Of a DNA stretch of 14,063 bases, positions 6,649 through 13,383 are shown one piece after another; within the stretch, counting starts at the first letter, position 1; each line of letters starts with the position of its first letter. The position numbers were made by a program, and so were the translations under genes. The notes beneath the pieces are model-generated. The model saw only the letters and a list, made by a program, of their open reading frames with translations, was not told where the DNA came from and ran no database searches. This DNA is from QQUK01 sp913009765 (lineage in GTDB: Bacteria; Zixibacteria; MSB-5A5; GN15; FEB-12): positions 1-14,063 of the forward strand of contig CALCCW010000077.1 in the NCBI GenBank assembly GCA_937900185.1, given 5' to 3'.

Positions 6649-7197
6649 TTAACACTTTTTTAGAAACTCATCTACTCTTCTGACAGATTCTTCAACTGTT
6701 ACCTCTACCTCGATTTTTAAAACTGGACAGTCCAATTTTTGTAACCACTGCTTGTGCATATACAATGAACGTACTTCCATACCGCCATTATCATATCTCT
6801 TTGCCCAGTCGATAAACTCATTAAACTGTTTTGCTCGAACAGTTCCTTCAATAAACGATTCGGGACATCGTATTTTTTCTCGTTCAAATAATCTTTGTAT
6901 ACGAACCTCTTGTTGAACAAAAAGAAAAACGACTAAATCAAAATATTCTATTGCAAAATCTCCCCATTCGCAAAGCGAACCGCTTGACACCCAGTTTTCA
7001 TATTTGAGCATATCATTCTTTAGCAATTGTTGTCGTTCATAAATATTTCGTATTTCCTGAAATGGCAGCTCTGTAGGGAGCCAAAAATAGGTATCTGTAT
7101 CTAAATGGTGATAGTTATATCTTTCAGCAAGTACTTTGCCTAAAGTAGTAGTGCCGGAACCGGACGCTCCGGTTATATGGATTCTTTTAATATTCAT
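6649..7197 (-). CDS. Small P-loop kinase-like ATPase (adenylate/shikimate kinase fold)
   Basis: The protein has 182 residues. It begins with an almost immediate Walker A, GASGSGTTT at 10-18, of the G-x4-G-T-T form seen in topology-modulation and AAA_18-type kinases. Next come a DTDTYFW segment near 33-39, which resembles the substrate-binding part of nucleoside or adenylate kinases, and a lid-like Arg-rich region (RIQRLFEREKIR near 99-110). The late stretch GGMEVRSLYMHKQWLQKLDC resembles other uncharacterised AAA-family ATPases of this size. It would phosphorylate a small molecule in the cytoplasm; the substrate cannot be read. No Shine-Dalgarno site precedes the ATG, whereas most other genes here have one. 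A 15-base palindrome lies 18 bases upstream and a same-strand terminator lies about 43 bases upstream, so leader-based or repressor control is possible. Confidence 0.78.
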   Translation of the reverse strand: MNIKRIHITGASGSGTTTLGKVLAERYNYHHLDTDTYFWLPTELPFQEIRNIYERQQLLKNDMLKYENWVSSGSLCEWGDFAIEYFDLVVFLFVQQEVRIQRLFEREKIRCPESFIEGTVRAKQFNEFIDWAKRYDNGGMEVRSLYMHKQWLQKLDCPVLKIEVEVTVEESVRRVDEFLKKC

Positions 7198-7214
7198 ATA
7201 GTTAAAATAACTAA

Positions 7215-7229
7215 TAGATAATTTATCTA
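7215..7229. promoter_or_regulatory. 15-base palindrome upstream of the kinase gene
   Basis: TAGATAA and TTATCTA flank a single central T, giving a perfect 7-bp dyad 18 bases before the kinase start codon. The spacing is right for an operator over a weak minus-strand promoter (TTGCTT, then TCTATT after 17 bases). The sequence is AT-only apart from one G and one C, so chance occurrence is possible. Confidence 0.35.
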
Positions 7230-7239
7230 AATCTCAAGC

Positions 7240-7277
7240 AAAAAAATCCCGTAACGGGGGAGGGGAACGTTACGGGA
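7240..7277 (-). terminator. Minus-strand rho-independent terminator
   Basis: A perfect 10-bp stem, TCCCGTAACG / CGTTACGGGA (7247-7277), has an 11-base loop. On the minus strand it is followed by seven T residues. On the plus strand no T-run follows, so the direction is clear. It lies upstream of the kinase gene and downstream of no visible minus-strand coding sequence, so it must end a short non-coding transcript or act as an attenuator in the kinase leader. The loop reads UUCCCCUCCCC in RNA. Confidence 0.8.
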
Positions 7278-7377
7278 ACATATTGGATATCACTGCTGAA
7301 GAACAAGAAGTCGATCAAATAGGATATCCAAATCTTATAATTTTATAACAAAAGAACTGTCTCTTTTGTTCACGAAC
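7240..7377 (-). ncRNA. Candidate small RNA or 5' leader with three hairpins
   Basis: On the minus strand, TTGAAA (7411-7406) and TACATT (7389-7384) are spaced by 16 bases and predict a start near 7377. The transcript would then meet three inverted repeats in order. The first is AACAAAAGA / TCTTTTGTT at 7370-7347 with a six-base loop. The second is GATATCC-type arms at 7331-7323 and 7291-7283 with a 31-base loop. The third is the terminator at 7277-7240. Total length would be about 138 bases. No reading frame with a ribosome-binding site lies inside, and I recognise no known riboswitch or T-box motif. Either a free small RNA or a regulated leader of the kinase gene fits. Confidence 0.5.
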
Positions 7378-7561
7378 GAAAACAATGTAATAAATAAATT
7401 TTATTTTTCAATATCTTTTTTTGAATAATTAATAATAAATAGGCAGAATCACCGCACATAGGACTCTTTACAACTATACTAAACGAAATAATTGTTAGGC
7501 AAAAACAAAGTTAAAAATAGTTGTTATATTTTTGCATCATTTGCAGTATACTAATAATCCA
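7378..7561. promoter_or_regulatory. AT-rich divergent promoter region before the sigma-factor gene
   Basis: This is the rest of the 364-base gap between the divergent kinase and sigma-factor genes. It is very AT-rich and contains no credible gene. TATACT at 7547-7552 is a good -10 match only nine bases before the sigma-factor ATG, which would place transcription start at or within one or two bases of the start codon. The best upstream partner, TTGTTA at 7521, is 20 bases away. The TTGCATC heptamer is at 7532-7538. Confidence 0.4.
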
Positions 7562-8164
7562 ATGAACGAAAAAGAAGATATTAAGTTAGCTCAGTCCGGT
7601 GATTTTAAAGCATTTAACAGGCTGATAGAATCGAATAAATCGAAGTTATATTCTTTAGCTTTAAAAATGACTGGAAACAAATTAGATGCTGAAGATATTG
7701 TCTCCGAAACACTTATAAAAGCAATTGACAATATCGAAAAGTTTCGCGGAGAATCTGCTTTTGGAACTTGGCTATATTCAATAGCTTTAAATCAGTCACG
7801 AGCTCATTTAGCAAAACAGAAACAGACTGATTTAAAAGATTTTGATGAGTATTTGCCGGGAAATAATTCTGAGGAACTACACCAGCAAAAGAACTTACAA
7901 CTTTTTGACTGGGATGATCCGCACAGCCAGCTTGAGTCAGCTGAGCTAAGAAAAATTATACAACAGGCGATTGATGAACTTCCTTTTAAGTTTAAAGAAG
8001 TTTTTCTTTTGCGGTATTTAGAGGAGCTGTCTATAAAAGAGATAGCTGAAATGATAGATGAAACGGTCGCATCGACAAAATCAAGAGTCCTCCGAGCAAA
8101 ACTTGTTGTCAGAGACTCCCTATCAAAAACTTTCGAGGAGCGGTATGGGCAAAAAATGTCTTGA
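7562..8164 (+). CDS. ECF-type RNA polymerase sigma factor
   Basis: The protein has 200 residues with the two-domain architecture of ECF sigma factors. Sigma-2 spans about 15-84: DAEDIVSETLIKAI at 42-55 binds core polymerase, and FRGESAFGTWLYSIALNQSR at 61-80 includes the -10 recognition helix. Sigma-4 spans about 128-185: ELPFKFKEVFLLRYLEELS, then IKEIAEMIDETVASTKSRV, a helix-turn-helix reading the -35 element. I chose ATG 7562 over an in-frame TTG at 7532 because the extra ten residues (HHLQYTNNPM) lie outside the family core and over the likely promoter. There is no Shine-Dalgarno site before either start. The gene overlaps the next, an anti-sigma factor, by 20 bases. The regulon is inferred to include the envelope cluster downstream. 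Confidence 0.92.
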   Translation: MNEKEDIKLAQSGDFKAFNRLIESNKSKLYSLALKMTGNKLDAEDIVSETLIKAIDNIEKFRGESAFGTWLYSIALNQSRAHLAKQKQTDLKDFDEYLPGNNSEELHQQKNLQLFDWDDPHSQLESAELRKIIQQAIDELPFKFKEVFLLRYLEELSIKEIAEMIDETVASTKSRVLRAKLVVRDSLSKTFEERYGQKMS

Positions 8165-8399
8165 GTATATCAACGATCTCAACGACTATTTAGACGGAGA
8201 AATTGAACCGTCTTTGTGTGCGGAAATAGAAGCTCATGTTGGCGAATGCAACAACTGCCGTATAATGGTCGATACATTGCGTCAAACGGTAAAACTTTGC
8301 CGTGAGGGAAAAGAAGAAAAACTTCCTGAATCACTTGAAAACAAGCTAAATGGCATGCTTAAAGCACATTGGGAAAAGAAATTCGGTAAACAAAGCTGA
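8145..8399 (+). CDS. Zinc-finger (ZAS/zf-HC2) anti-sigma factor, soluble
   Basis: The protein has 84 residues. It carries the zinc-binding anti-sigma motif H-x3-C-x2-C: His31, Cys35 and Cys38 (HVGECNNC), with Cys5 or Cys25 as likely fourth ligand. The C-terminal half is charged (KEEKLPESLENKLNG) and has no membrane helix, unlike many anti-sigma factors that reach into the periplasm. It should hold the sigma factor inactive in the cytoplasm, and by analogy with RsrA or ChrR may respond to redox or zinc. The frame stays open back to 8058 inside the sigma gene. I chose ATG 8145 because GAGGAG lies four bases upstream and the protein then starts just before the first conserved Cys, as family members do. 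The 20-base overlap implies coupled translation. Confidence 0.88.
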   Translation: MGKKCLEYINDLNDYLDGEIEPSLCAEIEAHVGECNNCRIMVDTLRQTVKLCREGKEEKLPESLENKLNGMLKAHWEKKFGKQS

Positions 8400-8512
8400 T
8401 TTTATATCTTTTTATCCTTGTTTTATAATTATTAATCACGACATAAATTATCTTTTTAACTCTTGTTATGTATAAAGTTATATTTGATTTGCTATAAAGA
8501 ATGTAATATATT

Positions 8513-8541
8513 TTGCATCATTTACAAACTGACAGTATCTA
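8513..8541 (+). promoter_or_regulatory. Candidate promoter for the MMPL cluster
   Basis: TTGCAT (8513-8518) and TATCTA (8536-8541) are spaced by exactly 17 bases, 45 bases before the start codon. The 13-mer TTTTGCATCATTT is partly shared with the region before the sigma-factor gene (12 of its bases at 7530-7542), and CAGTAT follows in both, though at a different distance. This may be a sigma-70 promoter or part of an ECF-controlled site. Confidence 0.42.
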
Positions 8542-8586
8542 AATAGCAATGAAAAGATAAATTTTATTGAAAGGATTTTTTATTTT

Positions 8587-10878
8587 ATGAGAAAAGCAAT
8601 TATAGAGTTTTCTATTAAGAGACCTTGGGTTGTGATTGGAATTACTGTGTTAATCACAGCATTTTTTGCAATGCAGTTTCCAAAAATTAAGATAGATACT
8701 GACCCTCAAAATATGTTGGAAACTAATGAACCAACCCGTCTTTTTCATGCTGCCACAAAAGATAATTTTAACTTATACGATTTTATCGCAGTGGGTATTG
8801 TTGCTGAGCCGACTGCTTTTACTCCTGACCAGCTTAACCGAGTCTATCGCATAACAGCAGAAATTGCTGATCTTGATGGTGTCATAGCAGATGATATAAT
8901 GTCGATTTCGATGGTTGATGATATCAAACAAGGCGACGGCGGTTCTATTGTTATTGAACCGTTGATGGAAGATGAGATATCAACTGATGCTGAAGCAAAA
9001 CATATTTATAATAGAATAATGAATAACCCTATTTTGCGCGGTAAGATTGCATCTGATGATGGTAAAGCGGTTGCAATTTTTATTCCAATTGAATCAAAAA
9101 AAATATCACATAGACTATCGACACAAATAAAAGAAATAACTGACAGTTTGGGTGGAAATGCCGAATATTTTATAGCCGGATTACCTCTTGCCGAAGATTC
9201 CTTTGGAGCAGAGATGTTCAAACAGATGGCTATTTCTGCTCCGGCTGCAATGGCTATAATCTTTTTGCTGCTCTTTTTATTTTTTAGACAAATTAAGATT
9301 GTTATTGCTCCTATGGTAGTTGCTATGATGTCTGTTATTTGGGCAATGGGGCTTTTGATTTATACCGGAAATACAGTTCATATTATGTCATCAATGATTC
9401 CGATATTTTTAATACCAATTTCTGTATTAAATTCTATCCATATTATTTCGGAATTTCATGACCATTATAAAAAATATAAACATAAAGCATCGACTATTGA
9501 ACATTCTATAAATGAACTGTTTGTCCCAATGCTTTTTACCTCGCTGACAACTGTTGCCGGATTTCTTTCTTTGGCACTTACACCTATTCCGCCGGTTCGT
9601 GTATTTGGTATTTTTGTTGCCTTTGGAATTGTAGTGGCATGGTTTTTATCTCTAACTATCAATCCTGCGATTGCTATGCTTATCTCTGATAAAACTCTAC
9701 GTAATTTTGGTAAATCAGATGAAGAACACGGCATACTCGCTAAGGTTATGCATTCTTTCAGAAATTTTACACGCAAATATTACAAACTCATTATTTCATC
9801 ATTTGCTGTTATTATGGTAATCGCCGCTGTTGGATTATCGCTTATTGTGGTAAATGATAACCCTGTAAAGTGGTTTAAAAAATCACACCCTATTAGAATT
9901 GCCGATGCAGCCATGAATAAACATCTTGCCGGTACTTATATGAATTATCTTGTTTTTGAGAGCGATGATGAAGGAGCTATGAAATCTCCTGAACTGCTCA
10001 ATTATATGCTAAGAATACAAAAAGAATTAGCAAAAGATAAGACCGTCGGCTCAACTACCGGTGTTACCGATATTGTTAAAAAAATTCGTTATGAGTTGTA
10101 TTCCGAAGATTCGACAAAAATGGTCATTCCTGAAAACCCTAAAGAAATTGCCCAGCTTCTATTTTTGTTTGAAATGTCAGGTGGTGACCCTGATGATCTT
10201 TTCAAATTTGTTACACCTGAATATGATAAAGCAAATCTTTGGGTACAGTTAAAAGATGGTGACAATATGGCTGTTTCTGCCGTAGTTGACCGCGGTAATA
10301 AATTTATTAAAGATAACCCCCCTCCGGTAGGTGTAATTGTAAAATGGGCGGGGCTTCCATATATAAATATTGAATGGCAAAACCAGATGGTTTCTGGAAT
10401 GCAGAAATCATTGGCTTCATCTTTTATTGTTGTTTTTCTCATGATGATATTCTTGTTCCGTTCATTTAAATGGGGACTTTTCTCAATGCTGCCACTTACT
10501 ATTACTGTTATGGCAATCTATGCCTTTATAGGATTCATCGGAAAACCGTATGATATGCCGGTGGCTGTTTTATCGTCACTGACACTGGGGCTGTCTATTG
10601 ACTTTGCTATACATTTTATTCAGCGGCTACGTATGATTTATAAACGAACCAAAAACTTTGATGAATCTTTTGACGAAATATTTGAAGGTACCGGAAGAGC
10701 TATCACACGTAATGTGTTGGTTATTTCTATCGGGTTTGTACCTATGTTGTTCTCGACATTAGTACCATATATTACTGTTGGTTCATTTTTCTTAGCTATT
10801 ATGATTGTGTCCGGTTTGGTAACAATGTTACTGTTACCTGCTCTAACACAAATGTTTAAAAGAACATTGTTTAAATAG
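8587..10878 (+). CDS. MMPL/RND-superfamily exporter (HAE3-like)
   Basis: The protein has 763 residues built as two similar halves: a membrane helix, a large periplasmic domain and a five-helix bundle in each. Helix 1 is at about 15-33, the first periplasmic domain spans 35-215, and helices 2-6 lie in 217-365. Helix 7 is at about 402-424, followed by the second periplasmic domain and a final bundle from about 590. TM10 carries the family Asp at 672 in LGLSIDFAIHFIQR. The matching segment in TM4, PISVLNSIHIISEF, has Asn282 and no acidic residue. These exporters use the proton gradient to move lipids or other hydrophobic molecules from inner membrane or periplasm. It is followed 32 bases later by a LolA-like protein and then a barrel, which suggests a trans-envelope route. 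Start at ATG 8587 with AAGGA eleven bases upstream. Cargo is unknown. Confidence 0.88.
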   Translation: MRKAIIEFSIKRPWVVIGITVLITAFFAMQFPKIKIDTDPQNMLETNEPTRLFHAATKDNFNLYDFIAVGIVAEPTAFTPDQLNRVYRITAEIADLDGVIADDIMSISMVDDIKQGDGGSIVIEPLMEDEISTDAEAKHIYNRIMNNPILRGKIASDDGKAVAIFIPIESKKISHRLSTQIKEITDSLGGNAEYFIAGLPLAEDSFGAEMFKQMAISAPAAMAIIFLLLFLFFRQIKIVIAPMVVAMMSVIWAMGLLIYTGNTVHIMSSMIPIFLIPISVLNSIHIISEFHDHYKKYKHKASTIEHSINELFVPMLFTSLTTVAGFLSLALTPIPPVRVFGIFVAFGIVVAWFLSLTINPAIAMLISDKTLRNFGKSDEEHGILAKVMHSFRNFTRKYYKLIISSFAVIMVIAAVGLSLIVVNDNPVKWFKKSHPIRIADAAMNKHLAGTYMNYLVFESDDEGAMKSPELLNYMLRIQKELAKDKTVGSTTGVTDIVKKIRYELYSEDSTKMVIPENPKEIAQLLFLFEMSGGDPDDLFKFVTPEYDKANLWVQLKDGDNMAVSAVVDRGNKFIKDNPPPVGVIVKWAGLPYINIEWQNQMVSGMQKSLASSFIVVFLMMIFLFRSFKWGLFSMLPLTITVMAIYAFIGFIGKPYDMPVAVLSSLTLGLSIDFAIHFIQRLRMIYKRTKNFDESFDEIFEGTGRAITRNVLVISIGFVPMLFSTLVPYITVGSFFLAIMIVSGLVTMLLLPALTQMFKRTLFK

Positions 10879-10910
10879 AAAAAATAAAATAATAATAAAA
10901 GGATTTAAAA

Positions 10911-11714
10911 ATGAAAAGACTAACCACATTATTTTTTGCTCTACTGCTCTTTTTTGGAATGACAAGTAGAAATGCATCAGCACAGGATGCAAATGAAATT
11001 ATGAAGCAGTCACATCTTGCATATTTTTATGCAGGTGATGATGGTATCTCCGATGTTACGATGTCTATCGTTTCTAAAAGAGGGAAAGAACGAATCAGAG
11101 AGTTTACCATGATTCGCTTGGACAATGAAGAAGGCGGCAATCAAAAATATTATACATATTTTAAAAAACCGTCCGACGTTTCCCGTACAACTTTTATGGT
11201 GTATAAAACATCAGAAGGAAACGATCAACGCTGGATTTATATTCCGTCTATTGATTTAATCAAACCTATATCCGCCGATGATAAAAATTCAAGTTTTGTC
11301 GGTTCTGATTTTTCGTATGAAGATGTGTCCGGTCGTCATTGGACTGAAGATAATCATACTTTAAAAGGTGAAGAAACATTAGACGGTAAAGCAGTCTATG
11401 TCATCGAATCTGTTCCGAAAAAAGCATACAAAGGTTTCTCTCGAAAAGTTTCCTATATTGACAAAGAAACAATGCTTCCATTAAAAGAAGAATACTATAA
11501 TAAAAAAGATAAGCTGATAAAAGAGTTCACAGCTGACAAGATTGAAGTAATCGACGGGATTCCAACTATCACAGTTCGCACAATGAAAAATATTAAAAAA
11601 GGCGGACACACAACTGTTTCGTTTGACAAAATTATATATAATGTTGGTGTGAAAGATGATATTTTCACTGAACGGTACTTAAAAAATCCTCCACGGAAAT
11701 ATATCAAAAAGTAA
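10911..11714 (+). CDS. LolA-like periplasmic protein (outer-membrane lipoprotein-sorting type)
   Basis: The protein has 267 residues with a clear Sec signal peptide: Lys-Arg, a hydrophobic core LFFALLLFFG, and cleavage after ASA at about residue 24. The mature part matches the family annotated as outer-membrane lipoprotein-sorting protein, with a LolA-like half-barrel fold. Recognisable pieces are a KKPSDVSRTTFMVYK stretch, RWIYIPSIDLIKPI, and a SFVGSDFSYEDVSGR segment. It would ferry a lipid or hydrophobic ligand through the periplasm between the upstream exporter and the downstream barrel. AAAAGGA lies seven bases before the ATG. Proteins of this fold often accompany MMPL exporters, so the context supports the call, but true lipoprotein sorting is unlikely because no LolCDE-like ABC transporter is present here. 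Confidence 0.85.
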   Translation: MKRLTTLFFALLLFFGMTSRNASAQDANEIMKQSHLAYFYAGDDGISDVTMSIVSKRGKERIREFTMIRLDNEEGGNQKYYTYFKKPSDVSRTTFMVYKTSEGNDQRWIYIPSIDLIKPISADDKNSSFVGSDFSYEDVSGRHWTEDNHTLKGEETLDGKAVYVIESVPKKAYKGFSRKVSYIDKETMLPLKEEYYNKKDKLIKEFTADKIEVIDGIPTITVRTMKNIKKGGHTTVSFDKIIYNVGVKDDIFTERYLKNPPRKYIKK

Positions 11715-11728
11715 ACGGGGATACTATA

Positions 11729-12994
11729 ATGAAAAACATTACATATTTTTTGACAGTGTTATTATTGCTTGTTTTAGTTTCGCCATCGCACGCACAACTA
11801 TATACTGACGGATATGTGCAGGGTCTTTTTGGCGGACAACTTGAAAAAGACAATCCCACAAAATCTGACCAGTCTGTTTCTGAAACAAGACTGCAGGTAA
11901 GGATGGAGTCAATCGGTGATGCCGGTGAGTTCTTCTCGAGAGTTGACTTTGTCTATGACGGTCTTGCTGATGAGACCGAACAGTATGACTGGGAAATTCG
12001 GGAAGCATATCTGAAATTTCGTTTAGGTGATAAACTTGATTTTAAAATCGGTCGCCAGATACTTACATGGGGTACCGGTGATCTGATTTTTATCAATGAT
12101 GTCTTTGCCAAAGACTACCGCTCGTTTTTCTTAGGACGTGATGACCAATATTTGAAAGCTCCTCAAAACGCTCTTCGAATGGAATACTATAACTCTATTG
12201 GTGCTTTTTCGTTTGTATTCACTCCCTCATTTGAATCAAACCGTCTTCCGACAGGTGAGAAGTTGAGCTACTACAACCCGCTTGTCGGAACTGTTGTAGG
12301 AACCGGTATGGGTGACAGTCTTTATTTTAATGCTAACGAACCTGCAAAGACTTTTGGCAATTCTGAGTTTGCCGCCAGATTTCAACGACAGGTTGGCATG
12401 TATTCCTTAGCATTCTATTTCTACAAAGGATTTTATAAAAACCCTATGGGTTTGAACGCCTCAACAATGATGCCGGTATATCCAAGATTACAGCTTTACG
12501 GTGCTTCTTTAAGAGGTGCAAAATTTGGCGGTATTTTCTGGCTTGAAGGCGGATATTATGATTCCAAAGATGACCCCGATGGTGATAACTCATTTATGCC
12601 GAATTCTTCTTTAAGCGGTATGATTGGCTTTGAACGTCAGATTGCAACGAACTTAACAGTCAATTTGCAATGGCAGGCTGATAAAATGATTGACTATGAT
12701 TTGTTTGAAGCACAACAAAATCCAAGCTATCATTATCGTGACGAGATCAAACATCTTATAACCAGCAGATGGACAAAAATGATGGTTGATGAAACTGTAA
12801 TGGTGTCGGCATTTGTTTTTTATTCACCAAATGAAGAAGAATTGTATTTCAGGTTTTCAACCGAGTATAAATATTCCGATGAAGTTACTTTGACTGTTGG
12901 TGCAAATGTTTTTGATGGAACCTATGTTAATACAGATTTTGGACAGCTTTCGCTTAATGATAATATATATACCAAAATGACATATAACTTTTAA
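11729..12994 (+). CDS. Outer-membrane beta-barrel protein (DUF1302-like porin)
   Basis: The protein has 421 residues. A signal peptide with core FLTVLLLLVLV and cleavage after SHA near residue 22 is followed by many short alternating strands rich in Tyr, Phe and Gly. The segment FKIGRQILTWGTGDLIFIND is typical of DUF1302-type and alginate-export-type barrels (R-x-G-R-Q-x3-W-G). The chain ends in TKMTYNF, a C-terminal Phe that acts as the barrel-assembly signal. It should span the outer membrane and be the last step of the exporter/LolA-like/barrel chain, or a stand-alone porin. GGGGA lies seven bases upstream of the ATG, 14 bases after the LolA-like gene, so they are one operon. Direction of transport cannot be read from sequence. 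Confidence 0.8.
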   Translation: MKNITYFLTVLLLLVLVSPSHAQLYTDGYVQGLFGGQLEKDNPTKSDQSVSETRLQVRMESIGDAGEFFSRVDFVYDGLADETEQYDWEIREAYLKFRLGDKLDFKIGRQILTWGTGDLIFINDVFAKDYRSFFLGRDDQYLKAPQNALRMEYYNSIGAFSFVFTPSFESNRLPTGEKLSYYNPLVGTVVGTGMGDSLYFNANEPAKTFGNSEFAARFQRQVGMYSLAFYFYKGFYKNPMGLNASTMMPVYPRLQLYGASLRGAKFGGIFWLEGGYYDSKDDPDGDNSFMPNSSLSGMIGFERQIATNLTVNLQWQADKMIDYDLFEAQQNPSYHYRDEIKHLITSRWTKMMVDETVMVSAFVFYSPNEEELYFRFSTEYKYSDEVTLTVGANVFDGTYVNTDFGQLSLNDNIYTKMTYNF

Positions 12995-13010
12995 GCTGGA
13001 GAAGAACCCT

Positions 13011-13205
13011 ATGACTTTAGAACATTCAATCAGATTTCTCGCCGGTACTATGATAATTGCCTCGCTTACTTTGGACTACTTTTACCCAAATGGGTACTGG
13101 TTATATTTGACAGCATTTGTTGGTTTAAACCTTTTTCAATCATCATTTACTAAATTTTGTCCGGCTGAGATAATTATGAAAAATCTATTTTACAAGAAAA
13201 AATAG
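13011..13205 (+). CDS. Small DUF2892-family inner-membrane protein
   Basis: The protein has 64 residues and two short hydrophobic helices (about 8-22 and 28-45). It matches the DUF2892 pattern: an N-terminal E-x2-I-R-x2-A-G, a central aromatic helix hairpin, then F-C-P-A near 48-52 (TKFCPAEIIMK), where the family has its conserved Cys-Pro. DUF2892 occurs alone or fused to rhodanese, as in YgaP, and its role is unclear. The gene starts 17 bases after the barrel gene with TGGAGAAG upstream and is closed by a terminator, so it is the last gene of the envelope operon. Confidence 0.8.
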   Translation: MTLEHSIRFLAGTMIIASLTLDYFYPNGYWLYLTAFVGLNLFQSSFTKFCPAEIIMKNLFYKKK

Positions 13206-13228
13206 TTTATAATACCTCCTTCATTGTG

Positions 13229-13257
13229 AGCGGAGCCGTAAAAAGCTCCGCTTTTTC
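13229..13257 (+). terminator. Rho-independent terminator of the envelope operon
   Basis: AGCGGAGC (13229-13236) and GCTCCGCT (13245-13252) form a GC-rich 8-bp stem with an eight-base loop, followed by a T-run. It lies 24 bases after the DUF2892 stop codon and separates the cluster from the gene at the right end. Confidence 0.88.
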
Positions 13258-13383
13258 TATGTGTTAAATTATAATATTAAAAAGACGATAAACTATAATG
13301 GATATATCTTCTTATAAGTAGATGATGTAATTGTAAAAATTTATGATTCAGTAAAAAGATATTTCGTTTAACGGGAGGTTCTC

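Noticed and set aside
7532..7561. TTG start adding ten residues to the sigma factor
   Set aside because: The added residues are outside the family core and the stretch contains the likely -10 box; ATG 7562 is preferred.
8058..8144. N-terminal extension of the anti-sigma factor inside the sigma gene
   Set aside because: A GAGGAG site precedes ATG 8145, and the extension is only the out-of-frame translation of sigma region 4.
5172..13323. Direct match TATAAGTAGATG near 5172 and 13312
   Set aside because: A 12-base AT-rich match in 14 kb is expected by chance, and no longer similarity surrounds it.
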